Part shown: positions 1-7,494 of the stretch, piece by piece
How positions within the stretch are numbered: position 1 is the stretch's first letter
Layout: each line of letters opens with the position of its first letter
Assembly (NCBI GenBank): GCA_002409285.1
Contig: DHUT01000100.1
Coordinates: 102,615 to 117,617, forward strand
Direction of reading: 5' to 3'
Source: Firmicutes bacterium UBA5227
GTDB lineage: Bacteria > Bacillota > Clostridia > Tissierellales > Sedimentibacteraceae
Length of the DNA: 15,003 nucleotides
The notes under the pieces: generated by a model
Told to the model about the DNA's origin: nothing
The model's database searches: none
The model's input: only the letters and a program-made list of their open reading frames with translations
Position numbers and translations under genes: made by a program

Positions 1-915
1 GAACCGACTTTCAGCGTTCATGGTGTAAGATGTTGTGTGAAAAAGGACAGTGGGGACGATCCTGATGTAACGGACGGGATTTTGATATATGCAGATGTAA
101 ATTTGGATGACTCCGGTGAAATTCATATTGACGGCGGAAAGGGTATAGGAAGAGTTACGCAAAAGGGATTAGACTGCTCTGTGGGAGGTCCTGCCATAAA
201 CTCAGTTCCAAGAAAAATGATAATCGAGAATGTCAGGAGAATATGTAATGATTACAGCTACAACGGGGGTGTAAACATTATAATTACAGCTCCGGAGGGA
301 GAAGAAATTGCTAAGAAAACCTTTAATCCGCAGCTTGGAATTGTAGGAGGTATTTCAATCATAGGCACTACCGGAATTGTGGAGCCCATGAGTGAAAAAG
401 CGCTGATTGATAGCTTAAAGGTTGAAATGCAGGTAATCAAAGAAAGAGGTTACAATACACTTCTGGCTTTTCCGGGAAATTACGGGGAAAGATTTGTAGA
501 CAGCACACTTGGCATACAGGGAGAAAACAGGCTGAAGTTCAGCAATTATCTTGGAGAAGTTCTGGACTTTGCCCTTGAGCTTGATTATAGAGAAATATTA
601 ATTGTAGGACATATTGGCAAGATGGTCAAGGTAGCCGGGGGAATGATGAACACACATTCTCATACTGGAGATTTCAGAATGGAGATGTTTGCCTGCTATG
701 CGGGACTTTACGGAGCAAACAGCCGTGTTATCGGAGAGATACTCTCCTGCGTCACTACGGAGCAGGCGGTGGATGTTTTAATCAGAGAAAAGCTGGAAAA
801 GAAGGTTATAAGAAAAATAAGTGAAAGAGCGCTTTTCTACATAAACAAAAGAGTAGACAACAGAATAAAAATAAATTTAATTATATATTCAAACAATCAT
901 GGAATTTTAAATTAG
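1..915 (+). CDS. cbiD: CbiD, cobalt-precorrin-5B (C1)-methyltransferase, 5'-truncated by window edge
   Basis: CbiD transfers a methyl group from S-adenosylmethionine to C1 of the corrin ring in the anaerobic cobalamin pathway. The reading frame is open from base 1, with 304 codons before TAG at 913-915. The family is usually about 360-370 residues, so roughly 60 N-terminal residues lie outside the window. Family signatures seen: VKKDSGDDPDVTDG at the left edge, GGPAINSVPRKMI, GGISIIGTTGIVEPMS, and GHIGKMVKVAGGMMNTHS. The GTG at 37 could be taken for a start, but it is the Val codon inside the conserved VKKDSGDD stretch, so it is not the real start. This is the first visible gene of the cobalamin operon. 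A 42-nt gap containing an AGGGAGG ribosome binding site separates it from cbiF. Identification is firm from several conserved blocks and the gene context. Confidence 0.93.
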   Translation, partial: EPTFSVHGVRCCVKKDSGDDPDVTDGILIYADVNLDDSGEIHIDGGKGIGRVTQKGLDCSVGGPAINSVPRKMIIENVRRICNDYSYNGGVNIIITAPEGEEIAKKTFNPQLGIVGGISIIGTTGIVEPMSEKALIDSLKVEMQVIKERGYNTLLAFPGNYGERFVDSTLGIQGENRLKFSNYLGEVLDFALELDYREILIVGHIGKMVKVAGGMMNTHSHTGDFRMEMFACYAGLYGANSRVIGEILSCVTTEQAVDVLIREKLEKKVIRKISERALFYINKRVDNRIKINLIIYSNNHGILN

Positions 916-941
916 TTTTAAATTAATATGGAACTTTAAAT
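897..941 (+). repeat. Imperfect AT-rich direct repeat at cbiD/cbiF junction
   Basis: A short unit of the form TGGAA(T/C)TTTAAATTA occurs at about 900-914 and again at about 929-943, with a further TTTTAAATTAA between them. It runs across the cbiD stop codon into the 42-nt gap before cbiF. It may be simple AT-rich drift or a small slippage duplication. No function is evident. Confidence 0.5.
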
Positions 942-957
942 TAACAGGGAGGAAGAT

Positions 958-1713
958 ATGGTACATTTTGTAGGTGCGGGTCCGGGAGCTGCAGATTTAA
1001 TAACAATGAGAGGTCATAAGCTTCTTTCGGAAGCAGATGTTGTTATATATGCAGGTTCGCTGGTAAATAAGGAGATTTTAAATTACTCAAAAAAAGATGC
1101 TGAAATCCACAACAGTGCTCAGATGACATTGGAAGAAGTAATAGAAGTTATAAAAAAGGCTGAAGGGGAAAATAAAGTCACAGTGAGGCTTCACACCGGA
1201 GATTCAAGCATTTACGGTGCTGTAAGAGAGCAGATGGATGTTTTAAAATCTCTGGATATTCAATATGACGTAGTGCCGGGTGTCAGTTCCTTTTGCGGTG
1301 CGGCTGCATCCTTAAAAGCAGAATACACATTGCCGGATGTGAGCCAGTCCGTAATCATAACCCGCATGGAGGGAAGAACTCCTGTTCCTGAAAGAGAAAG
1401 CATCCGCTCATTTGCCGCGCACAAATCAACCATGGTTTTGTTTTTAAGCTCAGGTCTGTCAGAAGAATTATCAAAGGAACTGATTGCCGGCGGATATGAC
1501 GGGGAAACACCTGTGGCGGTGGTCTACAAAGCAACCTGGCCTGATGAAAGAGTTTTCAGATGTACCATAGAAAGCCTTCCTCAGACAATGAAAGAAAACA
1601 ATATAAGTAAGACTGCTTTGATTTTAGTTGGGAATTTCCTTGGGGATGATTATGACAGAAGTGAATTGTACAACCCTGCATTTACCCATGAGTTCAGAAA
1701 AGGTGTCCGATAA
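958..1713 (+). CDS. cbiF: CbiF, cobalt-precorrin-4 C11-methyltransferase
   Basis: CbiF methylates C11 of cobalt-precorrin-4 using S-adenosylmethionine (the aerobic homologue is CobM). The 251-residue protein has the full tetrapyrrole methylase fold signature: GAGPG at residues 6-10 followed by AADLITMRG, the GDSSIYGA block at 81-88, and VVPGVSSF at 105-112. The SSGLSEELSKELIAGGYDGETPVAVVYKATWPDE stretch (in pieces along residues ~160-200) and the C-terminal LILVGNFLG are typical of CbiF/CobM and set it apart from the other ring methylases in this operon. The start is ATG 958, preceded by AGGGAGG at a normal distance. The stop codon overlaps the start of the next gene by one base (TAATG), which suggests translational coupling. 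Length is normal for the family. Confidence 0.95.
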   Translation: MVHFVGAGPGAADLITMRGHKLLSEADVVIYAGSLVNKEILNYSKKDAEIHNSAQMTLEEVIEVIKKAEGENKVTVRLHTGDSSIYGAVREQMDVLKSLDIQYDVVPGVSSFCGAAASLKAEYTLPDVSQSVIITRMEGRTPVPERESIRSFAAHKSTMVLFLSSGLSEELSKELIAGGYDGETPVAVVYKATWPDERVFRCTIESLPQTMKENNISKTALILVGNFLGDDYDRSELYNPAFTHEFRKGVR

Positions 1714-2456
1714 TGTATGCCTGTATACTGGGAGGTACAACGGAAGGACGCCTCCTTGCCGAATTTTTCAATGAATCGGATGTAAAGGTTGATTTGTATA
1801 TTGCAACAGATTACGGCGAACAATTTGTAAAGGAATCAGGCAATGTAAATGTTCATCGGAAAAGACTTGATAAAGAGCAGATGATTGATTTGTTCAGAGA
1901 GAAAAATTATGATTTCGTAATTGATGCAACTCATCCCTTTGCAAAAATCGTTTCACAAAATGCGAAAGAATCGGCAGAATACTGCAGCTTAAAATATTAC
2001 AGAATTGTAAGAGAAACTGCAATAAATGACGGTTGTACTTATTTCGACAGAGTAGAAGATATTGTTTCTTATCTGAACGGCACTGAGGGAAACATATTGC
2101 TTACAACCGGAAGCAAGGATCTGGATAAATTTACAGCCATAAATAATTATCAAGAGAGAATTTTCCTGAGAATACTTCCTATGGCAAACTCCCTGAAAAG
2201 AGCCTTGGAGCTTGATTTTACCAATAAAAATATAATTTGTATGCAGGGACCATTCAGTGAAGAGCTGAACGCTGCAATGATTAATTCCATAGGCGCCAAA
2301 TTTGTTGTAACAAAGGAAAGTGCGGCGTCCGGTGGTTTTGAGGAAAAGGTGAACGCATGTCTTAAGACAGGTACGGAATGTCTGGTATTAAAGAAACCCG
2401 AAGAGGAAGGCATAACTCTGAAAGAGTTCAAAGAAATTATAAGAGGTAACGTATGA
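1713..2456 (+). CDS. cbiJ: CbiJ/CobK, cobalt-precorrin-6A reductase
   Basis: This enzyme reduces the macrocycle of cobalt-precorrin-6A with NAD(P)H. The 247-residue protein begins with the family signature LGGTTEGRLLAEFF (GGT at residues 7-9). It also carries DFVIDATHPFAKIVSQNA, the LLTTGSKDLDKF block, RILPMANSL and VVTKESAASGGFEEK, all typical of CobK/CbiJ. ATG 1713 shares its A with the TAA stop of cbiF. At the other end, the gene overlaps cbiET by 4 bases (ATGA). In clostridia this protein is often called CobK even in the anaerobic pathway; the cbi context points to the cobalt-containing substrate. There is no sign of truncation. Confidence 0.93.
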   Translation: MYACILGGTTEGRLLAEFFNESDVKVDLYIATDYGEQFVKESGNVNVHRKRLDKEQMIDLFREKNYDFVIDATHPFAKIVSQNAKESAEYCSLKYYRIVRETAINDGCTYFDRVEDIVSYLNGTEGNILLTTGSKDLDKFTAINNYQERIFLRILPMANSLKRALELDFTNKNIICMQGPFSEELNAAMINSIGAKFVVTKESAASGGFEEKVNACLKTGTECLVLKKPEEEGITLKEFKEIIRGNV

Positions 2457-3673
2457 AAAAGGTTTTTATTATAGGTCTTGGTATAGGAAGTTCAGGCTAT
2501 ATGCATAAAAAGGCTGAGAAAATAATAGTGAACTGTGATTGTCTTATAGGTGCAAGGAGAATGCTCAGGGATTTTATGGATTTAAACAAAGAGGTTTATG
2601 AAAGCTCCAATGCCGAAAGTATTTGCGAATATGTAGGAGGGAGCAGTTTTCAAAGCTATGGTGTTTTAGTTTCCGGGGATTCAGGCTTTTACAGTCTCTC
2701 TAAAAAGGTTACTGGGATTTTGAAAGAAAACAAGGATATCCAGGTAGAAAATATTCCGGCGATAAGCTCACTTCAATATTTTGCATCAAAATTAAATTTA
2801 CCCTGGGATAATATAAAGTATGTCAGTGCTCACGGAAGAATTCCGAACATTGTATCCAATGTTATTTTCAATAATAAAACATTTATCCTCACAGGAGGAG
2901 ATTTTGGACCGGGGCATATATGTGAAGTGCTGACACATAAAGGCTTGGGACATCTGAAGGTCAGTGTGGGAGAAAACTTGTCCTATGAAAATGAGAGAAT
3001 AGTGGAAGATAATGCTTCTGCAATTGCTAAAATGAAATTTGAAAACCTGTCTGTTATGATTGTTCACAATGATGACTGCATAAGCCCGGATGAGGGACTC
3101 CGCTCCATAAGAGATGAAGAGTTTGTTACAGGCAATGTTCCAATGACAAAAAGTGAAGTAAGAACCATATGTGTAGGCAAGCTCAATTTAAAAAGCGGTT
3201 ACACGGTATATGACATAGGTGCCGGAACAGGTTCAGTGTCTATTGAAGCAGCATTGAAGCTGTATGGGGGAACACTTTACGCTGTTGAAAAAAATGAGGA
3301 AGCTGTAGTTTTAATAGAGAAGAACATAGAGAAATTTAAAACCCGTAACATTGAGGTTGTAAGAGGAATGGCTCCCCAGGCAATCAAAAGTCTTCCTGCC
3401 CCTGATGCATGCTTCATAGGAGGAAGCAGCGGGAACATGGAAGATATAATAAATGGAATTTTAAGAAAGAACCCAACTGTAACTTTGGTAATCAATACAA
3501 TTACCCTTCAAAGTTTAAATGAAGCCATGAGCTGTATGGAAAAATATGGGTTCAGGGATGTGGAAGTTGTAAATATTTCAGTGGCAAAATCAAAAAAAGC
3601 AGGAAAGTATGACATGATGATAGGGCAGAATCCTATTTATGTTATAAGCGGAAAAGGAGGGGGATCTCAATGA
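2453..3673 (+). CDS. cbiET: CbiET fusion: cobalt-precorrin-7 C5-methyltransferase and C15-methyltransferase/decarboxylase
   Basis: One 406-residue protein joins two enzymes that act in succession on cobalt-precorrin-7. The N-terminal CbiE part (about 1-205) has GLGIGSSGYM at 8-17, the SGDSGFYSL block at 74-82 and the IPAISSLQYFASKL block near 101-114. The C-terminal CbiT part (about 222-406) opens with FVTGNVPMTKSEVR. It carries the Rossmann S-adenosylmethionine motif DIGAGTGSVSIE at 254-265 and the later FIGGSSGNMEDII. CbiT methylates C15 and decarboxylates the C12 acetate. Fusion of the two is common (CobL is the aerobic counterpart). The usual Pro of the GxGPG loop is replaced by Ile in the CbiE half. 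The ATG at 2453 overlaps the previous stop as ATGA, and the stop overlaps the next ATG in the same way. Confidence 0.95.
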   Translation: MKKVFIIGLGIGSSGYMHKKAEKIIVNCDCLIGARRMLRDFMDLNKEVYESSNAESICEYVGGSSFQSYGVLVSGDSGFYSLSKKVTGILKENKDIQVENIPAISSLQYFASKLNLPWDNIKYVSAHGRIPNIVSNVIFNNKTFILTGGDFGPGHICEVLTHKGLGHLKVSVGENLSYENERIVEDNASAIAKMKFENLSVMIVHNDDCISPDEGLRSIRDEEFVTGNVPMTKSEVRTICVGKLNLKSGYTVYDIGAGTGSVSIEAALKLYGGTLYAVEKNEEAVVLIEKNIEKFKTRNIEVVRGMAPQAIKSLPAPDACFIGGSSGNMEDIINGILRKNPTVTLVINTITLQSLNEAMSCMEKYGFRDVEVVNISVAKSKKAGKYDMMIGQNPIYVISGKGGGSQ

Positions 3674-5046
3674 AGTCAAAAGTACCAAGACTGATGATAT
3701 CAGCCACGGGCAGCAACAGCGGAAAAACAACGGTAACATCGGCAATATTAAAAGCCATTGCTTTGAAGTGTAAAAGACCTGCCGCTTTTAAGGCAGGACC
3801 GGATTATATCGATCCCATGTTCCATTCAAGTATTATTAAGGTGCCATCCAGGAACTTGGATATTTTTATGATGGGTGAAAATAATTGCAGGTACGTATTG
3901 TGTAAAAACAGCAGGAATGCGGATATTTCGGTTATTGAAGGGGTAATGGGGTACTATGACGGCATCGGTCAGGGTACTTCCTGCAGTTCCTACGAGCTTG
4001 CGGCAGCACTGGACTGTCCGGTGGTTCTTGTAATTAACCCTGTAAGCATGGCAGTATCTGTAGCCGCAATAATCGAAGGTTTTAAGAATTTCAGGGAAAA
4101 AAGCAACATCAGAGGTGTTATTTTAAACGGAGTTTCTGATGGTATGTATGAATATTATAAAAAAATTATTCAGGTAAATACAGGAATAATGGTATACGGC
4201 TATATGCCCACATTAGAAAACTGCAGGCTTGAAAGCAGACACCTGGGACTGGTAACTGCTGAGGAAGTAGGAAGCCTTGAAGCAATAATAGAAGAATTAG
4301 GGCATCAGGCTGTAAAAAGTGTTGATCTGGAAGGATTGTATGAATTAGCCAAAAGTGCGTGCCTGATTGAATATGATGAACCATCTGTACCCTTTATCGG
4401 AAAAACAAAAATAGCCGTTGCCTGGGATAAAGCTTTTTGCTTTTATTATCAGGACAACCTGGAGCTGCTTGAGGAAATGGGAGCCGAAATAGTTAAATTC
4501 AGCCCTCTGAATGATAAGAAATTACCGGAAGGAACAGGCGGTTTGTATATTGGAGGGGGCTATCCTGAGCTGTATATGGAGGTGCTTTCGGAAAACAAAT
4601 TAATGCTTAACCATATAAAAGAAAAAGTTTCCGCAGGTTTGCCTACCTTCGCTGAATGCGGGGGATTCATGTACCTATTGGACAGCTTTACTGGCAGGGA
4701 AGGGAAAGTATACAGCCTGTCAGGAGCAATAGAAGGCAGCAGCTACATGACCGAGTCACTGAAAAGGTTCGGATATATTACATTGACAAGTCAAGTTGAC
4801 AATCTGATGTGCAAAGCGGGAGAAACAATTAACGGTCATGAGTTTCATTATTCAGACAGCACCAACAACGGGCAGTCCTTCCTTGCTTCAAAGCCGGAGT
4901 CGGACAGGAGCTGGAACGCTGTTACAGCAGACAGTACAAAATTTGCCGGATATCCTCATACAAATTTCATGGGGAACATAAGCTTTGCTGAAAACTTCAT
5001 GAAAAAAGCAGTCGAATACGAAAAGAGTGAAAAAAATGAAGGTTGA
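3670..5046 (+). CDS. cbiA: CbiA, cobyrinate a,c-diamide synthase (glutamine-hydrolysing)
   Basis: CbiA amidates the a and c side chains of cob(II)yrinate using ATP and glutamine. The 458-residue protein has the normal two-domain layout. The N-terminal dethiobiotin-synthetase-like ATPase has a P-loop GSNSGKTT at 14-21, followed by FKAGPDYIDPMFH and EGVMGYYDG. The C-terminal class I glutaminase-like domain has GGGYPELY, the nucleophile Cys330 in AECGGFMYL, GHEFHYS, and the catalytic-type His430 in GYPHTNF. The start is ATG 3670, overlapping the cbiET stop (ATGA), with GGAGGGGG just upstream. It is called CobB in some organisms; CbiA fits the anaerobic context better. The 3' end overlaps cbiG by 11 bases. 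Confidence 0.95.
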   Translation: MKSKVPRLMISATGSNSGKTTVTSAILKAIALKCKRPAAFKAGPDYIDPMFHSSIIKVPSRNLDIFMMGENNCRYVLCKNSRNADISVIEGVMGYYDGIGQGTSCSSYELAAALDCPVVLVINPVSMAVSVAAIIEGFKNFREKSNIRGVILNGVSDGMYEYYKKIIQVNTGIMVYGYMPTLENCRLESRHLGLVTAEEVGSLEAIIEELGHQAVKSVDLEGLYELAKSACLIEYDEPSVPFIGKTKIAVAWDKAFCFYYQDNLELLEEMGAEIVKFSPLNDKKLPEGTGGLYIGGGYPELYMEVLSENKLMLNHIKEKVSAGLPTFAECGGFMYLLDSFTGREGKVYSLSGAIEGSSYMTESLKRFGYITLTSQVDNLMCKAGETINGHEFHYSDSTNNGQSFLASKPESDRSWNAVTADSTKFAGYPHTNFMGNISFAENFMKKAVEYEKSEKNEG

Positions 5047-6067
5047 CATATATTCATTTTCAGTAAACGGTACAAGGCTATGTGACAAATTAATTGAAAA
5101 TTTAAGCGAGCATGAGGTTAACGCCTATGTCTCGGAAAAATACATCCATTCGGCAAGGCTGGTTAAATTACGTGAAGGAAACTTGTACAAGGCAACAGAA
5201 AAATCCTTTGAAAGTGCGGACTGCATAATATTTGTAAGTGCGGCAGGCATAGCCGTAAGGGCAATAGCTCCTTTTGTCAGAAGCAAAAAAAATGACCCTG
5301 CAGTCATATGCATGGATGAGAGGGGAATCAATGTCATATCTCTTTTAAGCGGTCACATAGGCGGAGCCAATAAGCTTACCCTGAAAATTGCAGATATCGT
5401 GGGAGGAAATCCGGTAATTACCACCGCCACGGATGTTAACGGGAAATTTGCTGTTGACGAATGGGCTCATAATGGGAATCTTCATATAACAAGCTTGAAA
5501 AAGGCAAGAGATATTGCCGCTGACATACTACAGGACAGGAAGATAGGGCTTGCATCAGATTTTAAGGTAAAAGGGAAAATGCCTCCGGAAATAGATTTGA
5601 ATGAAAAAGAAACAGGAATATGTATAAGTCTTGACTCCCAAAAATCTCCCTTTAAGAATACGCTAAACCTTATTCCTCGAATTGTATCAGTGGGGGTTGG
5701 CTGCAGAAAAGGAGCGGAATTTAAGGATGTTTATAATGCCGTAAAGGAAGCTTTAGCTGCTCATGGTATTTCACACTTTGCCCTTAAATCAATTAATTCC
5801 ATTGATTTAAAAAGGGAAGAAGAAGGAATCATAAAGGCTGCGCAGGTATTCAAGATTCCTTTTAACGCCTATCCTGCGGAGCAACTCAATAACATTCAGG
5901 GGCAATTCTCAAATTCTGATTTTGTAAAAAAAATTGCAGGAGTAGGCACTGTGTGTGAGAGGGCGGCAATCATGGGAAGTGAATCAAAAATACTGACTAT
6001 AGGCAAGACTGTTATAAATTCAGTTACAGTTGCAGCAGCCGTGGATGATTATGAAGTTGAGTTTTAA
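5036..6067 (+). CDS. cbiG: CbiG, cobalt-precorrin-5A hydrolase
   Basis: CbiG opens the lactone of cobalt-precorrin-5A and releases the C20 two-carbon fragment as acetaldehyde, a step specific to the anaerobic pathway. I place the start at ATG 5036 (343 residues). A GTG at 5027 is in frame but adds only MKK and has no ribosome binding site in front. The N-terminal and central domains hold IIFVSAAGIAVRAIAPF, the GHIGGAN block at 106-112 and PVITTATD at 126-133. The C-terminal CbiG domain begins near VGVGCRKG (219-226) and includes SINSIDLKREEEGI, and GVGTVCERAAI near the end. The gene overlaps cbiA by 11 bases and has only a weak purine-rich sequence upstream, so its translation is probably coupled to cbiA. 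Confidence 0.93.
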   Translation: MKVDIYSFSVNGTRLCDKLIENLSEHEVNAYVSEKYIHSARLVKLREGNLYKATEKSFESADCIIFVSAAGIAVRAIAPFVRSKKNDPAVICMDERGINVISLLSGHIGGANKLTLKIADIVGGNPVITTATDVNGKFAVDEWAHNGNLHITSLKKARDIAADILQDRKIGLASDFKVKGKMPPEIDLNEKETGICISLDSQKSPFKNTLNLIPRIVSVGVGCRKGAEFKDVYNAVKEALAAHGISHFALKSINSIDLKREEEGIIKAAQVFKIPFNAYPAEQLNNIQGQFSNSDFVKKIAGVGTVCERAAIMGSESKILTIGKTVINSVTVAAAVDDYEVEF

Positions 6068-6102
6068 ATAACTAATTGATAAATTAAAAACAGGAGGAAA
6101 AG

Positions 6103-6732
6103 ATGGAAAATATTAAATTCGTTGAGCCTCATAATATTGAAGAAAGAAGCTTTGAAATAATACAGGAAGAAATGGGTAATATTTATCTGGACAAGGAAAT
6201 AGAGCCCATAGTAAAAAGAGTTATACATACGTCGGCAGATTTTGACTACTTAAATAACATGTGTTTTTCAGAAAACGCCGTTAAAAAAGCAAAGGAAGCA
6301 TTAAAAAAAGGAGCTGCAATAGTTACCGATACAAACATGGCTTATTCGGGAATAAATAAAAAGGCTGCGGCAAAGTATGGAGTGAGCATACATTGTTTTA
6401 TGGCTGATGAGGATGTTTCAAAAGAAGCAATTGAGCGAGGAGAAACAAGAGCTGCGCTCTCTATGGAAAAAGCCTCCGGAATACAGGGACCTGTAATTTT
6501 TGCCATAGGAAATGCTCCTACAGCCTTAATTAAGCTTTATGAGCTTATTAAGAAAGGAGCTGTCAAGCCTGAGGTTATTATAGGAGTTCCTGTGGGTTTT
6601 GTAAATGTGGTTGAAGCAAAGGAACTGATAATGAGTTTGAAAGACGTGGAATACATTGTCGCAAAAGGCAGAAAGGGAGGCAGCAATATTGCCGCTGCCA
6701 TATGCAACGCCTTGCTGTACAATATTGAATAA
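6103..6732 (+). CDS. cbiC: CbiC, cobalt-precorrin-8 methylmutase
   Basis: CbiC moves the methyl group from C11 to C12, converting cobalt-precorrin-8 to cobyrinic acid (hydrogenobyrinate in the CobH homologue). The 209-residue protein has the expected family length and motifs: RVIHTSADFDY with the proposed catalytic His42, TDTNMAYSGINK, GNAPTALIKLYELI and VPVGFVNVVEAKE. ATG 6103 is preceded by AGGAGG at 6092-6097. A 35-nt gap follows cbiG, so this gene is translated from its own site rather than by overlap. The last three residues and the stop codon lie at the start of the 8-bp tandem repeat that fills the gap before cbiL. Confidence 0.95.
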   Translation: MENIKFVEPHNIEERSFEIIQEEMGNIYLDKEIEPIVKRVIHTSADFDYLNNMCFSENAVKKAKEALKKGAAIVTDTNMAYSGINKKAAAKYGVSIHCFMADEDVSKEAIERGETRAALSMEKASGIQGPVIFAIGNAPTALIKLYELIKKGAVKPEVIIGVPVGFVNVVEAKELIMSLKDVEYIVAKGRKGGSNIAAAICNALLYNIE

Positions 6733-6763
6733 TTGAATAATTGAATAATTGAATAATTGAATA
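6724..6763 (+). repeat. 8-bp microsatellite, five perfect ATTGAATA copies
   Basis: Five exact head-to-tail copies of ATTGAATA run without interruption. The first copy contains the final Ile-Glu codons and part of the TAA stop of cbiC; the others fill most of the 60-nt cbiC-cbiL gap. Because the stop codon is completed at the first repeat boundary, changes in copy number would not alter CbiC but would change the spacing to the cbiL ribosome binding site. It is too short and uniform to be a CRISPR array. Confidence 0.95.
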
Positions 6764-6792
6764 TGAAAATTATTATCAGATAAGGAGATTTT

Positions 6793-7494
6793 ATGTTTTA
6801 TGGTATCGGAGTAGGAGTAGGGAGCAGCAATGCAGTAATTAGGAGAGCTATTGATGTGCTTGGCACATTAGATGTGCTGTATGTGCCTGCGGCTGAGAAA
6901 TCAGATAAGGAAAGCACCGCATATAAAATTGTACAGGACTATATAAGCGATAAAACATTAATAAAAAGCAGATATTTTCCCATGAATTATGATTCTCAGG
7001 AGCTTAAAAATGCGTGGGATGAAATTGCTTCCGAGATAGTTCAGGACGTATCGGAAGGAAGGACGGCTGGATTCATAACAATTGGGGATCCCATGGTTTA
7101 CAGTACCTACATATATCTTCTGAGGCTGCTTAAAGATAAAATTAAAGTAGAAACCATACCCGGCATAACATCATTTTTGGATATTGCATCAAAAAATAAT
7201 TTTCCCCTGGTGGAAGGGGATGATCCTTTAGTGATTCTTCCTGCAACAATTGGAACAGAAAAATTGAGAAGCTATATAAAAAATGAAAATTCAATTGTTC
7301 TCATGAAGGTATACAGGAATTTTGATGAAATAATGGAGCTGCTCCTTGAGGAAAACCTTCAGAAACATTCTGTAATAGTAAGCAACTCATCAAAGGATGA
7401 AGAAGTGATATATCGGAATATTGAGGATGTAAGCAAAAATGACATTTCGTATTTCACAACCATATTAATAAATAAAAAATGGGAGGCAGTATGA
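6793..7494 (+). CDS. cbiL: CbiL, cobalt-precorrin-2 C20-methyltransferase
   Basis: CbiL adds the C20 methyl group to cobalt-precorrin-2, the first peripheral methylation after cobalt insertion. The 233-residue protein is assigned from MFYGIGVG at the N-terminus, DVLYVPAAEK near 27-36, TIGDPMVYSTYIYL at 96-109 and TIPGITSFLDIAS at 121-133; these blocks are typical of CbiL/CobI. The N-terminal S-adenosylmethionine-binding loop is unusual: GVGVGSSNAVIRRA stands where relatives commonly have GVGPGDxxLLTxKA. The Pro, the acidic residue and the LLT stretch are thus all changed, while the rest looks intact. ATG 6793 has AAGGAG upstream. The stop overlaps the cbiH start (ATGA). The substrate assignment is supported by the lack of any other C20-methylase candidate in the operon. 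Confidence 0.88.
   Translation: MFYGIGVGVGSSNAVIRRAIDVLGTLDVLYVPAAEKSDKESTAYKIVQDYISDKTLIKSRYFPMNYDSQELKNAWDEIASEIVQDVSEGRTAGFITIGDPMVYSTYIYLLRLLKDKIKVETIPGITSFLDIASKNNFPLVEGDDPLVILPATIGTEKLRSYIKNENSIVLMKVYRNFDEIMELLLEENLQKHSVIVSNSSKDEEVIYRNIEDVSKNDISYFTTILINKKWEAV

Noticed and set aside
37..39. GTG as the start of cbiD
   Set aside because: The frame is open from base 1 and the codon is the Val within the conserved VKKDSGDD stretch; the gene is simply cut by the window edge.
901..957. Cobalamin riboswitch inside the operon
   Set aside because: None of the intergenic gaps (42, 35, 60 nt) is long enough or carries a B12-box-like sequence.
6724..6763. CRISPR-like array
   Set aside because: The 8-bp units are directly adjacent with no spacers and no cas genes nearby; it is a microsatellite.
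7479..7481. Upstream ATG as cbiH start
   Set aside because: It places the GGGAGG ribosome binding site inside the gene and adds MGGS before the conserved MIYAVGIGPG start; ATG 7491 has the usual ATGA overlap.
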